Origin: Streptomyces polyasparticus
GTDB lineage: Bacteria; Actinomycetota; Actinomycetes; Streptomycetales; Streptomycetaceae
Reading direction: 5' to 3'
DNA: 64,000 bases
Assembly: GCF_014493765.1 (NCBI RefSeq)
Contig: NZ_JACTVJ010000013.1
Span: forward strand, 124,001-188,000
Shown here: positions 46,051 to 54,085 of the stretch, in pieces
Position numbering within the stretch: position 1 is the first letter of the stretch
Layout: every line of letters starts with the position of its first letter
The notes under the pieces: model-generated
The model's input: only the letters and a program-made list of their open reading frames with translations
Database searches by the model: none
What the model was told of the DNA's origin: nothing
Made by a program: the position numbers and the translations under genes

Positions 46051-46800
46051 GTGCGTACCCCCTTGCGTCGCGCCGCCGTGGCCGCGCTCGCCTGCTCGTC
46101 CCTGCTGTTCGCCGCCGCGTGCGGCGGTTCGGCCGACGCGGACGGCAAGTCGTCGGCGAAGCAGAGCGCGCCGGAGAAGAAGGCGCCCGAGGCGAAGCCG
46201 CTGACCAGGGGCCAGGCCGAGGAGGCCGCCCTGGTGCTCAAGGACATGCCGTCCGGCTGGAGCTCGGACGAGTCGATGACCGACACCGAGGACGGCTCGA
46301 CCGTCTTCGGGCTCGGCCAGGCCGCCAAGGACAAGAAGCAGTGCCAGCCGCTGCTCGACCAGATCGTCCACCACGCCCAGAGCCCGTCCCCGCAGGCCAC
46401 GGTCACCAAGTCCTACAACAAGTCGGACCTCGGCCCGTACCTGTCGCACGGGGTGTTCTCGTACACGCTGGAGGACGCCAAGGAGGCCATGAAGAACTCG
46501 GCCCTGCCGACGGGCTGCGACTCCTTCACCGCGGACTTCGAGGGCGACAAGGCCACGTTCAAGTTCAAGAAGCTGGACCTGCCCGGGGTCGGCGACGAGA
46601 CGCTGGCCTGGCGTCTGATCGCCGTGGACGACGAGAGCGGTGTGCCGATGCAGTTCGACTTCGCCGCCGCCCGCGTGGGCAGCGCGATCTCGGTCACGCT
46701 GCAGACCAGCGTCGACCGCAAGTCCGACGCCCCCGCCTTCGAGGAAGCCTTCGAGAAGGGCGCGAAGCGGGTCGCCGAGGCGGTCGAGGCCACCAAGTAG
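46051..46800 (+). CDS. lipoprotein, paralogue of the preceding gene
   Basis: 249 residues from the GTG at 46051. Lipobox FAAACGGSADA, followed by a Lys/Ala-rich linker and the domain seen in the neighbour: KPLTRGQAEEAALVLKDMPSGW, KQCQPLLDQIV, CDSFTADFEGDKATF, LPGVGDETLAWRLI. The two genes are in tandem 77 bp apart and share Cys positions, so they arose by duplication. The linkers and surface loops differ, suggesting diverged partners or ligands. Function unknown. Confidence 0.8.
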   Translation: MRTPLRRAAVAALACSSLLFAAACGGSADADGKSSAKQSAPEKKAPEAKPLTRGQAEEAALVLKDMPSGWSSDESMTDTEDGSTVFGLGQAAKDKKQCQPLLDQIVHHAQSPSPQATVTKSYNKSDLGPYLSHGVFSYTLEDAKEAMKNSALPTGCDSFTADFEGDKATFKFKKLDLPGVGDETLAWRLIAVDDESGVPMQFDFAAARVGSAISVTLQTSVDRKSDAPAFEEAFEKGAKRVAEAVEATK

Positions 46801-46883
46801 GACCTGCCCCCACAGCAGGGGGACTGGGGAGGGGAAACGGGGGAACCTCGGGGACTCAGGGAGGGACCCCGGAGGGGAGAGCA

Positions 46884-46919
46884 CCCCGGTGCGGCTGTTG
46901 GGAGACGGCCGCACCGGGG
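46884..46919. terminator. hairpin terminator of the lipoprotein pair
   Basis: CCCCGGTGCGGC (46884–46895) pairs exactly with 46908–46919 over a 12-nt loop, 84 bp after the second lipoprotein stop. Confidence 0.7.
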
Positions 46920-47061
46920 CGCTCGTGTACTCGGCCGACGCCGGGCACGCGTACACGCGACCGGTGCCGCGGCCACGCTTACGCGACCAGTGCCGCGCAG
47001 CCCGTCACACGGACACAGGCCCCGCCCCGCACCCCCCGGCAACGCTTCGTATGCTCGACGC

Positions 47062-47415
47062 ATGACCGAAAGCACCCCCCTCGACCCCGAGGACCGCAAG
47101 ATCGTCACGCTGGCGCGCAGCGCCCGTGCCCGCAACGAGGTGCCCGAGGGTGCCGCCGTACGCGACGAGACCGGCCGCACCTACGTGGCCGGCACCGTGG
47201 CGCTCGAGTCGCTGCGGCTGAGTGCGCTGCGTACGGCCGTCGCGATGGCCGTCGCGAGCGGGGCGCAATCCCTGGAGGCCGCGGCTGTCGTCAGCACCTC
47301 GGAAGCGCTTTCGGCGGAGGACCTCGCGGCCGTACGCGATCTCGGCGGGGCGGGCACTCCGGTTCTGCTCGCGGGGCCCGATGGAACGGTGCGCTCCACC
47401 ACGCCCGCTGGCTGA
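47062..47415 (+). CDS. cytidine-deaminase-like protein without zinc motif
   Basis: 117 residues: DRKIVTLARSARARNEVPEGAAVRDETGRTYVAGTVALESLRLSALRTAVAMAVASG is cytidine-deaminase-like in pattern (quoted in parts: RSARARNEVPEGAAVRD, AGTVALESLRLSALRTAV). The zinc ligands (H/C)xE and PCxxC of active deaminases are missing. Such shortened, non-catalytic CDD-like proteins sit before era in Streptomyces; here no era follows. A structural or RNA-related role is possible, but unproven. Confidence 0.72.
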   Translation: MTESTPLDPEDRKIVTLARSARARNEVPEGAAVRDETGRTYVAGTVALESLRLSALRTAVAMAVASGAQSLEAAAVVSTSEALSAEDLAAVRDLGGAGTPVLLAGPDGTVRSTTPAG

Positions 47416-47802
47416 ATCGAGCCCCCCAACTCCCTTGCTGAGCAGGGATGTTGACTGACGAGTCAGTAACCCGGATCGGCGCGGAAGTAGAAGAATCAAG
47501 GAAATTCCCCTTGTCTTCTCGCGCCGATTCGGTCTCAATAGGCAGCGCTTACTCATCCGACGGACCGTCAGATCTCCTGGGACGGCCGGTACGGGGAAGC
47601 AGAGCCGCAGCCCCGTACCGCTCTCGGCCTTCCCGCGTTCGTGCGGCACCCGCACTCCCCCACGGACGGTCTGCGCACACTTTTCACGCACCCCCTGCAG
47701 CGCCGTGCCCGCACGCCGGGCGACGGTGGGATGTCCTCCCGCGTGGATCTCGTGCGCCCTCGTGCGGCATACGGCAACTCCCTTACATGGAAGGGGAACC
47801 GA
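47416..47802. other. 387-bp intergenic region with two small palindromes
   Basis: No gene is visible. ACTGAC-GA-GTCAGT (47454–47467) is a perfect inverted repeat of the TetR-operator type, and GACGGACCGTC (47559–47569) is a smaller one. Base composition is less GC-rich near 47480–47560, as expected of a promoter region for the secreted-protein gene at 47803. No regulator gene adjoins it. Confidence 0.55.
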
Positions 47803-48288
47803 ATGAGAGGCAGCAGAATCGGGCTCGGTGCGATGGCGGCGGGTGCGCTCGCCGCGGGAGCACTGGCCTTCGCGCCGGCGGCGATGGCGGTGACGCCGGC
47901 GAAGGCCACCGCGAACTACGACTGCGGCAGCTGGGGCGGCGGCACGGCCGAGCTGAACGCGACGCAGTCGGGCTCCGGCATCACCATCCAGGTCAAGACC
48001 GCGATCACCACCCCCATCGCCATCGGCGCGGGCGATGTGACGACCGCGCTGAAGCTGACCCACAACGGGACCGGCGCCGCCACGTTCACCGGCAGCGCCA
48101 ACCCGGCCATCCCCGCGTTCGGCGCGTTCGACAGCGGCGTGCTCACCAGCACGACCGCCTTCGCCGCCGGCGACACGCTGGACTCGTACTTCGGCGATGA
48201 CCCGTCGCTGACCCTCACGGTCTTCGGCACCACGGTCGAGTGCTTCGCCACGAGCGTCCAGGACCCCGGCCCGTTCGTGGCCGACTGA
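47803..48288 (+). CDS. small secreted beta-rich protein
   Basis: 161 residues from the ATG at 47803 (AAGGGGA 7 bp upstream). A Sec signal peptide ends around VTPAKA; the body is Thr/Gly/Ala-rich with alternating strands (YDCGSWGGGTAELNATQSG and TTVECFATSVQD), with two Cys near the ends that could form a disulfide. It resembles small immunoglobulin-like surface proteins. It leads a run of three exported proteins with a WxL-like and a DUF916-type partner and may belong to the same surface complex. Confidence 0.75.
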   Translation: MRGSRIGLGAMAAGALAAGALAFAPAAMAVTPAKATANYDCGSWGGGTAELNATQSGSGITIQVKTAITTPIAIGAGDVTTALKLTHNGTGAATFTGSANPAIPAFGAFDSGVLTSTTAFAAGDTLDSYFGDDPSLTLTVFGTTVECFATSVQDPGPFVAD

Positions 48289-48303
48289 TCAGCGCGTCCC
48301 CGC

Positions 48304-48343
48304 AGCAGGACCGGTGCCGTTCACGGGCGGCACCGGTTCCTGC
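48304..48343. terminator. hairpin terminator after the small secreted protein
   Basis: ACCGGTGCCG (48310–48319) pairs with CGGCACCGGT (48328–48337) over an 8-nt loop, flanked by GCAGG/CCTGC. It begins 16–22 bp after the stop. Confidence 0.7.
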
Positions 48344-48494
48344 GCGCCCGGGACGGGGCGCGATCTTGACAGAACCTGATGGCCCATCAGTCCAGTTGGG
48401 CCGATTCCATTGACTTCTCACACAACCCGCACATCAATGGCCGCTTGTCGTCGCGGAAGAGCCGCCGCGTCGACATACTCGAGGAGGGGGCAAC

Positions 48495-49841
48495 ATGCCT
48501 TCAGGAAAAGGGAGTTACCGCGGCCGAAGACGCCGCTGGACTGCAGGGTTAGGGGTGCTCGCGCTCGGCGTCATGGCGGGCGGGGCGGCCCTGGCGACCC
48601 CGGCGGCCGCAGTACCGCAGGAAGTCGAGTTCACCACCGTCTGTACGCCTCCGTCGAACCTGGGTATTCCGCCCATCGAGGGGCCCACCAAGGCGAAGAT
48701 CACCGTCACGCCGGCCAGTCCCAAGGTCGGTGACACCGTCACGGTCACGTACGAGGTGACCAAGCCGGCCTCGGGCAACCCCACGAGCGTGGCGCTGCCG
48801 GCGGACATCATGAAGCCGAAGGGCAAGGTGATCCTCGGCGGGGCCCAGACCGGTGAGGTCGCCGTCGAGGGACCGCGCAAGAACACCCCGGTGGCGGGGA
48901 ACGCACCGTTCCCGGCCTTCTCGATGACCGGCACCTTCACGGTCACCGCTCCCGGCGACATCACCTTCTCGCCGGGTGACTACACCATCAACACCAACTA
49001 CATCATCGACATCGACATCCCGTGTGTCGTCAAGACACCGCCGGCCCCGGTCTCCGAGACGGTCACGGCAACGGGTGGCGGTGACCCGACCAACCCGCGC
49101 AAGCTCACACTGAGCGCGGCATCCGGTGCTCCCGACGCCTATGTGACCGGCACTCTGTCGGGGTTCACGCCCAGCACGCCCGTCACGCTCGCGGGCTGGA
49201 ACGGCACCGCGATCACCGCCGACAAGCTGACCGCCACCTCGACGGCTGCCGGCGGGCAGACGATGCGGATCAGGGTCAAGGATCCGGCGACGGTCGGCAT
49301 CGTGGCCTTCGAGGGCGCCGCATGGGATCCGGCGAAGGGCGCGGGCCCGCAGCCGTACACCCTCACCACCCCCGGTGGTGGCGGCACGACCCTGGACCAG
49401 AACCTCAAGTCCTCGGTCAAGGCAGGGCAGTTGACCATGACGCAGGCCGGTAACGCGGTCATGATGTCGGGCGTCGACTTCGGCAAGGGCGGGCCGTCCA
49501 CCGGCGCGCTGCAGCAGGTGACGGTCAAGGACTTCCGCGGTGGCCCCGCGGGCTGGTCCCTGACCGGCAAGGTCACCAAGTTCACCGGTCCGAACGGTGC
49601 GTACATCGACGCGGACAAGCTCAGCTGGACGCCGAAGTGTGCCACCAAGGCGGGCAGCCCGAGCCAGTGCGCCGCGGGCACCGCCGGTCCGGTCGGTGCA
49701 TCGGGCGCGACGCTCGCGCAGACGCCCAACGCCGCGCTGACCGGTGGTGAGTTCACGGTCGACGCCGGACTGTCGCTGAACGTTCCCGAGTTCACGGCAC
49801 CCGGTGAGTACGCGGGTGTGCTGACGCTCACCCTCACCTGA
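48495..49841 (+). CDS. WxL-like secreted surface protein
   Basis: 448 residues. Signal peptide with an Arg-rich n-region (MPSGKGSYRGRRRRW) and a hydrophobic stretch ending near AAAVPQE. A ~190-residue N-terminal part has the ITVTPASPKVGDTVTVTYEV strand pattern, then a linker with SETVTATGGG. The C-terminal ~170 residues fit the WxL-like pattern: VTVKDFRGGPAGWSLTGKV and ending LNVPEFTAPGEYAGVLTLTLT. WxL domains attach non-covalently to Gram-positive wall peptidoglycan. The next gene encodes a DUF916-type partner. Confidence 0.8.
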   Translation: MPSGKGSYRGRRRRWTAGLGVLALGVMAGGAALATPAAAVPQEVEFTTVCTPPSNLGIPPIEGPTKAKITVTPASPKVGDTVTVTYEVTKPASGNPTSVALPADIMKPKGKVILGGAQTGEVAVEGPRKNTPVAGNAPFPAFSMTGTFTVTAPGDITFSPGDYTINTNYIIDIDIPCVVKTPPAPVSETVTATGGGDPTNPRKLTLSAASGAPDAYVTGTLSGFTPSTPVTLAGWNGTAITADKLTATSTAAGGQTMRIRVKDPATVGIVAFEGAAWDPAKGAGPQPYTLTTPGGGGTTLDQNLKSSVKAGQLTMTQAGNAVMMSGVDFGKGGPSTGALQQVTVKDFRGGPAGWSLTGKVTKFTGPNGAYIDADKLSWTPKCATKAGSPSQCAAGTAGPVGASGATLAQTPNAALTGGEFTVDAGLSLNVPEFTAPGEYAGVLTLTLT

Positions 49842-49881
49842 CGGCTCCCCCCTCACGTCAGGCATCCGCACCCTTTTCACC

Positions 49882-49912
49882 GGCGGACCGGCCCCTCACA
49901 GGCCGGTCCGCC
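49882..49912. terminator. hairpin after the WxL-like gene
   Basis: GGCGGACCGGCC (49882–49893) pairs with 49901–49912 over a 7-nt loop, 40 bp after the stop and 28 bp before the DUF916-type start. It may only reduce read-through. Confidence 0.75.
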
Positions 49913-49940
49913 ACCCATACGTTTCCGGGGGTCCGCGCAC

Positions 49941-50957
49941 ATGTACGTCCCGCCCGTGTCCACAGCTTTCCGAGGTGTCCGGCCGGCAGCATCCCGAACT
50001 GCCCGCCCCTGCGCGGCACTTGCGGCCGCCCTCGCGCTGCTCGCCGCCCTGCTCCTGGCCGTCGGCGCCCCGGCTCCGGCGCATGCCGCCGACAACGGCC
50101 GCTGGTCGGTCTATCCCACGTCCGCGCAGCCCGGCGGGCGGCCCTACTTCTATCTCACGGCCGACCCGGGTACGACGCTGACCGACAAGGTCACCGTCAC
50201 CAACAAGGCCGAGGAACCGCTCACGTTCAAGCTGTACGCGGCCGACGCGTACAACACCGCGCGCGACGGCGGGTTCGCGGTGCGCTCACTCGGCGAGAAG
50301 CAGACCGGGATCGGCGCCTGGGCCAAGCCGGAGAAGACCCGCGTGACGGTGCCGCCGGGGTCCTCGCTCGACATCCCGGTGACGATAAAGGTGCCGGAAG
50401 GCGCCGAGCCCGGTGACCACCCCGGGGCCCTGGTCGCCCTGGACGAGAAGGTCGACCCGGCCGAGGGCTCCGTCGAGGTCGGTGTGCAGCGGGCGGTCGG
50501 TGCGCGGATCTATCTGCGGGTGGGCGGGCCGACAATGCCCGCGCTGTCCGTCGAGAACGTGAAGATGAACCACGACAAGCCGCTCGTGCCCGGCTTCGGC
50601 AAGAGCACCGCCACCATCACGTACACCCTGCACAACCGCGGCAATGTGACCCTGAACCCGAAGGTCGAGCTGAGTGCGAACGGCCTGTTCGGGCGCAAGC
50701 TGCTCGACCGCGATCTGAAGAAGGTCCCCTCGGAGCTGCTGCCGCGGCAGAAGGTCGAGCTCACCGAGCGCTGGAGCGGGGCGCCTCAACTGGACTGGGG
50801 CGACGTGCAGTTGACCGCCACGAGCCAGGACGTCAGGACGACGGGCTCGACGACGTTCTTCGCGCTGCCGTGGCTGGTGGCCGCGGTGCTCTTCGGGGTG
50901 CTGCTGGGTGGCGGCGGCACGTGGTTCGCGAAGCGGCGCAGGGCGCGCAGGGCCTGA
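49941..50957 (+). CDS. WxL-interacting protein, DUF916-type, membrane-anchored
   Basis: 338 residues. Signal peptide (ALAAALALLAALLLAVGAPA), then RWSVYPTSAQPGGRPYFYLTADPG and VTVTNKAEEPLTFKLYAADAYNTARDGGFAV, the DUF916 peptidoglycan-binding pattern; a second immunoglobulin-like domain (KSTATITYTLHNRGNVTL) follows. Near the C-terminus one hydrophobic helix (LPWLVAAVLFGVLLGGGG) and a basic tail KRRRARR anchor it in the membrane. Paired with the WxL-like protein upstream it forms a two-part surface complex of the kind known in Firmicutes. Confidence 0.85.
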   Translation: MYVPPVSTAFRGVRPAASRTARPCAALAAALALLAALLLAVGAPAPAHAADNGRWSVYPTSAQPGGRPYFYLTADPGTTLTDKVTVTNKAEEPLTFKLYAADAYNTARDGGFAVRSLGEKQTGIGAWAKPEKTRVTVPPGSSLDIPVTIKVPEGAEPGDHPGALVALDEKVDPAEGSVEVGVQRAVGARIYLRVGGPTMPALSVENVKMNHDKPLVPGFGKSTATITYTLHNRGNVTLNPKVELSANGLFGRKLLDRDLKKVPSELLPRQKVELTERWSGAPQLDWGDVQLTATSQDVRTTGSTTFFALPWLVAAVLFGVLLGGGGTWFAKRRRARRA

Positions 50958-50978
50958 CCCCTGCGGGCCAGGCCCTGC
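50947..50978. terminator. hairpin shared by two convergent 3' ends
   Basis: GCAGGGCCTG (50947–50956) pairs with CAGGCCCTGC (50969–50978) over 12 nt, spanning the 21-bp gap between the DUF916-type and PfkB stops. Confidence 0.7.
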
Positions 50979-52115
50979 TCAGCGCTGCCCGAACCCGATC
51001 GTCGGCACGGCCCTGCGCAGCGGCCAGGGCCGTGCCGACTCCGGTACGAGCCCCGCGAGAAACGCATAGCGCCTGAGCGCGGCCGGGTCCTGGTCCTCGT
51101 ACGACTGGATCCTGCGCCACCACGCCCCGATCTCCGCCCACCCCGGCGCCGACAGCGAGCCGCCGAACTCCTGGACGGAGAGCGCTGCGGTCAGGCCGGC
51201 GAACGCAAGGCGGTCGGCGAGCGGCCAGCCCGCGAGGGTGCCGGTCACGAAGCCCGCGACGAACACATCGCCCGCGCCCGTCGGGTCAAGGGCCTCCACC
51301 TCGATCGCGGGAACCTCGGCGGTCTCGCCGGTCCGCCCGTCCACCGCGTACGCGCCCTCCGCGCCGAGCGTCACGACCGCGAGCGGTACGTGCGAGGTCA
51401 GGGCGCGGGCCGCGGCGCGCGGGCAGTCCGTGCGTGTGTAGCGCATCGCCTCCTCGGCGTTGGGCAGGAAGGCCTCGCAGTGCGCGAGGTCGGGCAGGGC
51501 GGCCAGATCCCAGCGTCCGCTCTCGTCCCAGCCGACGTCCGCGAAGATCATCGTGCCCTCGGCGGCGGCCTGCGCCACCCACTCCTCGCGCACCCCGGGC
51601 GTCAGCGAGGCGATGGCCGCGCGGGAGCGGGGCGGGCAGTCGGGGGCGGGTTCGACGGGCGGGGCGTCATGGCCGTGCGAGACCATCGTGCGCTCCCCCT
51701 CGTACGCCATCGAGACGGTCACCGGCGAGTGCCAGCCGTCGACCGTGCGCGACTGCGAGAGGTCGATGCCCTCGCCCTGTTCGAGCGCGTCCCAGCAGTA
51801 CGAGCCGTAGTGGTCGTCGCCGAACGCGGCCGCGAGCGAGGTCCTGAGCCCGAGCCGGGCGAGCGCGGTCGCCATGTTGGCCACCCCGCCGGGGCTCTGC
51901 CCCATGCCGCGCGCCCAGGACTCGGTGCCCCGTACGGGGGCGGAGTCGAGGCCGGTGAAGATGATGTCCAGGAAGACGGTGCCGGTCAGATATACGTCCC
52001 ACGGCGGTTCGTCCGGTGTGCGCAGGGCGGCGAGCGGATCGAGGCATCCCTTGTCCGCGGCCGGTCCGAAACGGCCGCCACCGTTCAGCAGCTGGGTGCC
52101 GTCGATAGCGCTCAC
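50979..52115 (-). CDS. PfkB family carbohydrate kinase
   Basis: 378 residues, GTG start with CGGAG upstream. The ribokinase fold shows GQSPGGVANMATALARLG (substrate-binding Gly pair) and the ATP signature DPTGAGDVFVAGF with the catalytic Asp. It phosphorylates a sugar or nucleoside in the cytoplasm. It lies divergent from the GH4 6-phospho-glycosidase gene 83 bp away; since no PTS is visible, this kinase could make the phosphorylated glycoside that GH4 cleaves. About 35 residues of unrelated sequence precede the fold. Confidence 0.87.
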   Translation of the reverse strand: MSAIDGTQLLNGGGRFGPAADKGCLDPLAALRTPDEPPWDVYLTGTVFLDIIFTGLDSAPVRGTESWARGMGQSPGGVANMATALARLGLRTSLAAAFGDDHYGSYCWDALEQGEGIDLSQSRTVDGWHSPVTVSMAYEGERTMVSHGHDAPPVEPAPDCPPRSRAAIASLTPGVREEWVAQAAAEGTMIFADVGWDESGRWDLAALPDLAHCEAFLPNAEEAMRYTRTDCPRAAARALTSHVPLAVVTLGAEGAYAVDGRTGETAEVPAIEVEALDPTGAGDVFVAGFVTGTLAGWPLADRLAFAGLTAALSVQEFGGSLSAPGWAEIGAWWRRIQSYEDQDPAALRRYAFLAGLVPESARPWPLRRAVPTIGFGQR

Positions 52116-52198
52116 GAGGTGCTCCGTAGGAGATATGCCTGCAGATCCGGCCAGTCTGCCTCAGGGGTCTGACAATCTCCTGCGATACGTTCCGTGGC

Positions 52199-53500
52199 AT
52201 GAGGCTGACGATTCTGGGTGGCGGTGGGTTCCGGGTTCCGCTGGTGTACGGGGCGCTGGTGGGGTCCGAGGTGCGGGAGCTGACCCTGTACGACACGGAC
52301 CGTGCGCGGCTCGACGTGGTGCGGTCGGTGATCGAGGGCATGGGGGCCGCCGAGGGGCCGAAGCTGCGGATCGCCGAGGACCTGGACGACGCGGTGCGCG
52401 GGGCCGACTTCGTGTTCTCCGCGATCCGCGTCGGCGGCACGGCGGGCCGGGTGCGCGACGAGCGCGTACCGCTCGCCGAGGGAGTGCTGGGGCAGGAGAC
52501 GGTGGGCGCGGGCGGGGTCCTGTACGGGCTGCGCACGATCCCCGTGGCGCTGCGGATCGCCGAGCGGGTCAAGGAGCTCGCGCCCGATGCCTGGGTCATC
52601 AACTTCACCAACCCGGCCGGCATGGTGACCGAGGCGATGGCCTCGGTGCTCGGCGGGCGCGTGATCGGCATCTGCGACTCGCCGGTGGGCCTCGTCCGGC
52701 GCGCGGCGCGGGCCGCCGGAGCGGACCCGGAGACGGTGACGTACGACTATGTGGGCCTCAACCACCTGGGCTGGCTGCGGAAGTTGACCACTGCCGACGG
52801 CCGTGACCTGCTGCCCGGGCTGCTCGCGGACTCGTCGAAGCTCGGCACCTTCGAGGAGGGCCGGCTCTTCGGTGCGACCTGGCTGCACGCCCTCGGCTCA
52901 CTGCCCAACGAGTATCTGCACTACTACTACTTCCGCCGCGAGACCCTCGCCTCCGTGGCCGAAGCCGCCGAGACCCGCGGCGAGTTCCTGGACCAGCAGC
53001 AGGGCGGGTTCTTCGGCCGGGCGCAACAAGAGCCTTCCCGCGCCTACGAGTTGTGGGAATCCACCCGCCGCGAGCGCGAGTCGACGTACATGGCGGAGTC
53101 CCGCGCGGCGAGCGGCGGCTGGGAACGCGACGCGTGCGACCTGGACGGCGGCGGCTACGACCAGGTGGCGCTCGCCCTGATGCGCGCCCTGTCCTCGGGC
53201 GCCGGCGCGCGTCTGATCCTCAATGTACGCAATGCCGGTACGGTCCCCGAGCTCCCGGCCGACGCCATCATCGAGACGGTCTGCGAAGTGGACGCGAACG
53301 GCGCCCGCCCCCTGCCCTGCGAGCCGCTCGGCCCGGCCGAGTTGGGGCTGATGCTGCAGCTCAAGGCGGTCGAGCGGGCAACGGTCGAGGCTGCCGTGTT
53401 CAAGGACCGTGATGCGGCGCTGCGGGCCCTTGCCCTGCATCCGCTGGTTGACTCCCCCGCGGTGGCCGCGCGGATCCTGGAGCGGATCGCGGCGGGCTAG
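52199..53500 (+). CDS. 6-phospho-beta-glucosidase-like enzyme, glycoside hydrolase family 4
   Basis: 433 residues. GH4 uses NAD+ and a divalent metal and an oxidation–elimination mechanism. The NAD motif is GGGGFRVPLV near the N-terminus; INFTNPAGM, GICDSPVG (metal-binding Cys) and VGLNHLGW (metal-binding His) are the family landmarks; further on are FRRETLASV and GGYDQVALAL. The length is normal. The protein is cytoplasmic. It needs a 6-phosphorylated glycoside; the divergent PfkB kinase is the plausible source. Confidence 0.92.
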   Translation: MRLTILGGGGFRVPLVYGALVGSEVRELTLYDTDRARLDVVRSVIEGMGAAEGPKLRIAEDLDDAVRGADFVFSAIRVGGTAGRVRDERVPLAEGVLGQETVGAGGVLYGLRTIPVALRIAERVKELAPDAWVINFTNPAGMVTEAMASVLGGRVIGICDSPVGLVRRAARAAGADPETVTYDYVGLNHLGWLRKLTTADGRDLLPGLLADSSKLGTFEEGRLFGATWLHALGSLPNEYLHYYYFRRETLASVAEAAETRGEFLDQQQGGFFGRAQQEPSRAYELWESTRRERESTYMAESRAASGGWERDACDLDGGGYDQVALALMRALSSGAGARLILNVRNAGTVPELPADAIIETVCEVDANGARPLPCEPLGPAELGLMLQLKAVERATVEAAVFKDRDAALRALALHPLVDSPAVAARILERIAAG

Positions 53501-53635
53501 CGGCCACGGGCGGACGGTACTCGCACCGGAGGCGGTCCGGCGCGCGCGGAGATCGAATGACTTCGCCGCATCATCAACTTCCCGTAGCGTCGGCGTAGTT
53601 GTGCTCGAAACCCAGCCGACGAAAGAGAACTGCCG

Positions 53636-54040
53636 ATGCTGAAGAGCCTGGGCCGCAAGGCCACCGCCGCCGCTCCGATAGCCGCGCTGATGCTCGCGCT
53701 CACGCCGGGTGCCGCGTCCGCCCACCACACCGAGTGCGAGGGCAACGTCATCATGCGGATCCCCGCCGCCGACGGCGTGAAGGTGGCGGGTGCCTGTATG
53801 GAACCGCACGGCGAGACCCTGCGCGTACGGGACTACAAGGCGGATGGATACGGGGCCCGCGCGCAGGCCTACCGCAAGGTCCGTACCGAGTGGGTGAAGG
53901 TCGGCGGCGTCTGCTTCGACGACACCAGCACCGGAAACCCCGACCGCTATTGCGATCTCGCCATCGCCGAGACCACCGACGTGAAGATCAGGCTCTGGGA
54001 AGGCGCCTACGACATCTGGGGCCCGGTCTTCACCGTCTGA
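53636..54040 (+). CDS. small secreted protein of unknown function
   Basis: 134 residues. Signal peptide MLKSLGRKATAAAPIAALML… cleaved near ASAHH. The mature ~100 residues have four Cys (TECEGNVIM, VAGACMEPHG, GGVCFDDT, DRYCDLAI) that could form two disulfides, and a strand-rich RVRDYKADGYG, EWVKVGG pattern. I do not recognise the family. RBS GAAAGAGA lies 8–15 bp upstream. It stands alone between the GH4 gene and the glucarate dehydratase. Confidence 0.75.
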   Translation: MLKSLGRKATAAAPIAALMLALTPGAASAHHTECEGNVIMRIPAADGVKVAGACMEPHGETLRVRDYKADGYGARAQAYRKVRTEWVKVGGVCFDDTSTGNPDRYCDLAIAETTDVKIRLWEGAYDIWGPVFTV

Positions 54041-54085
54041 CGCCGGTTTCGCCGTACGGCGGCAGCTGCCGCGACCGGGCGCCGG

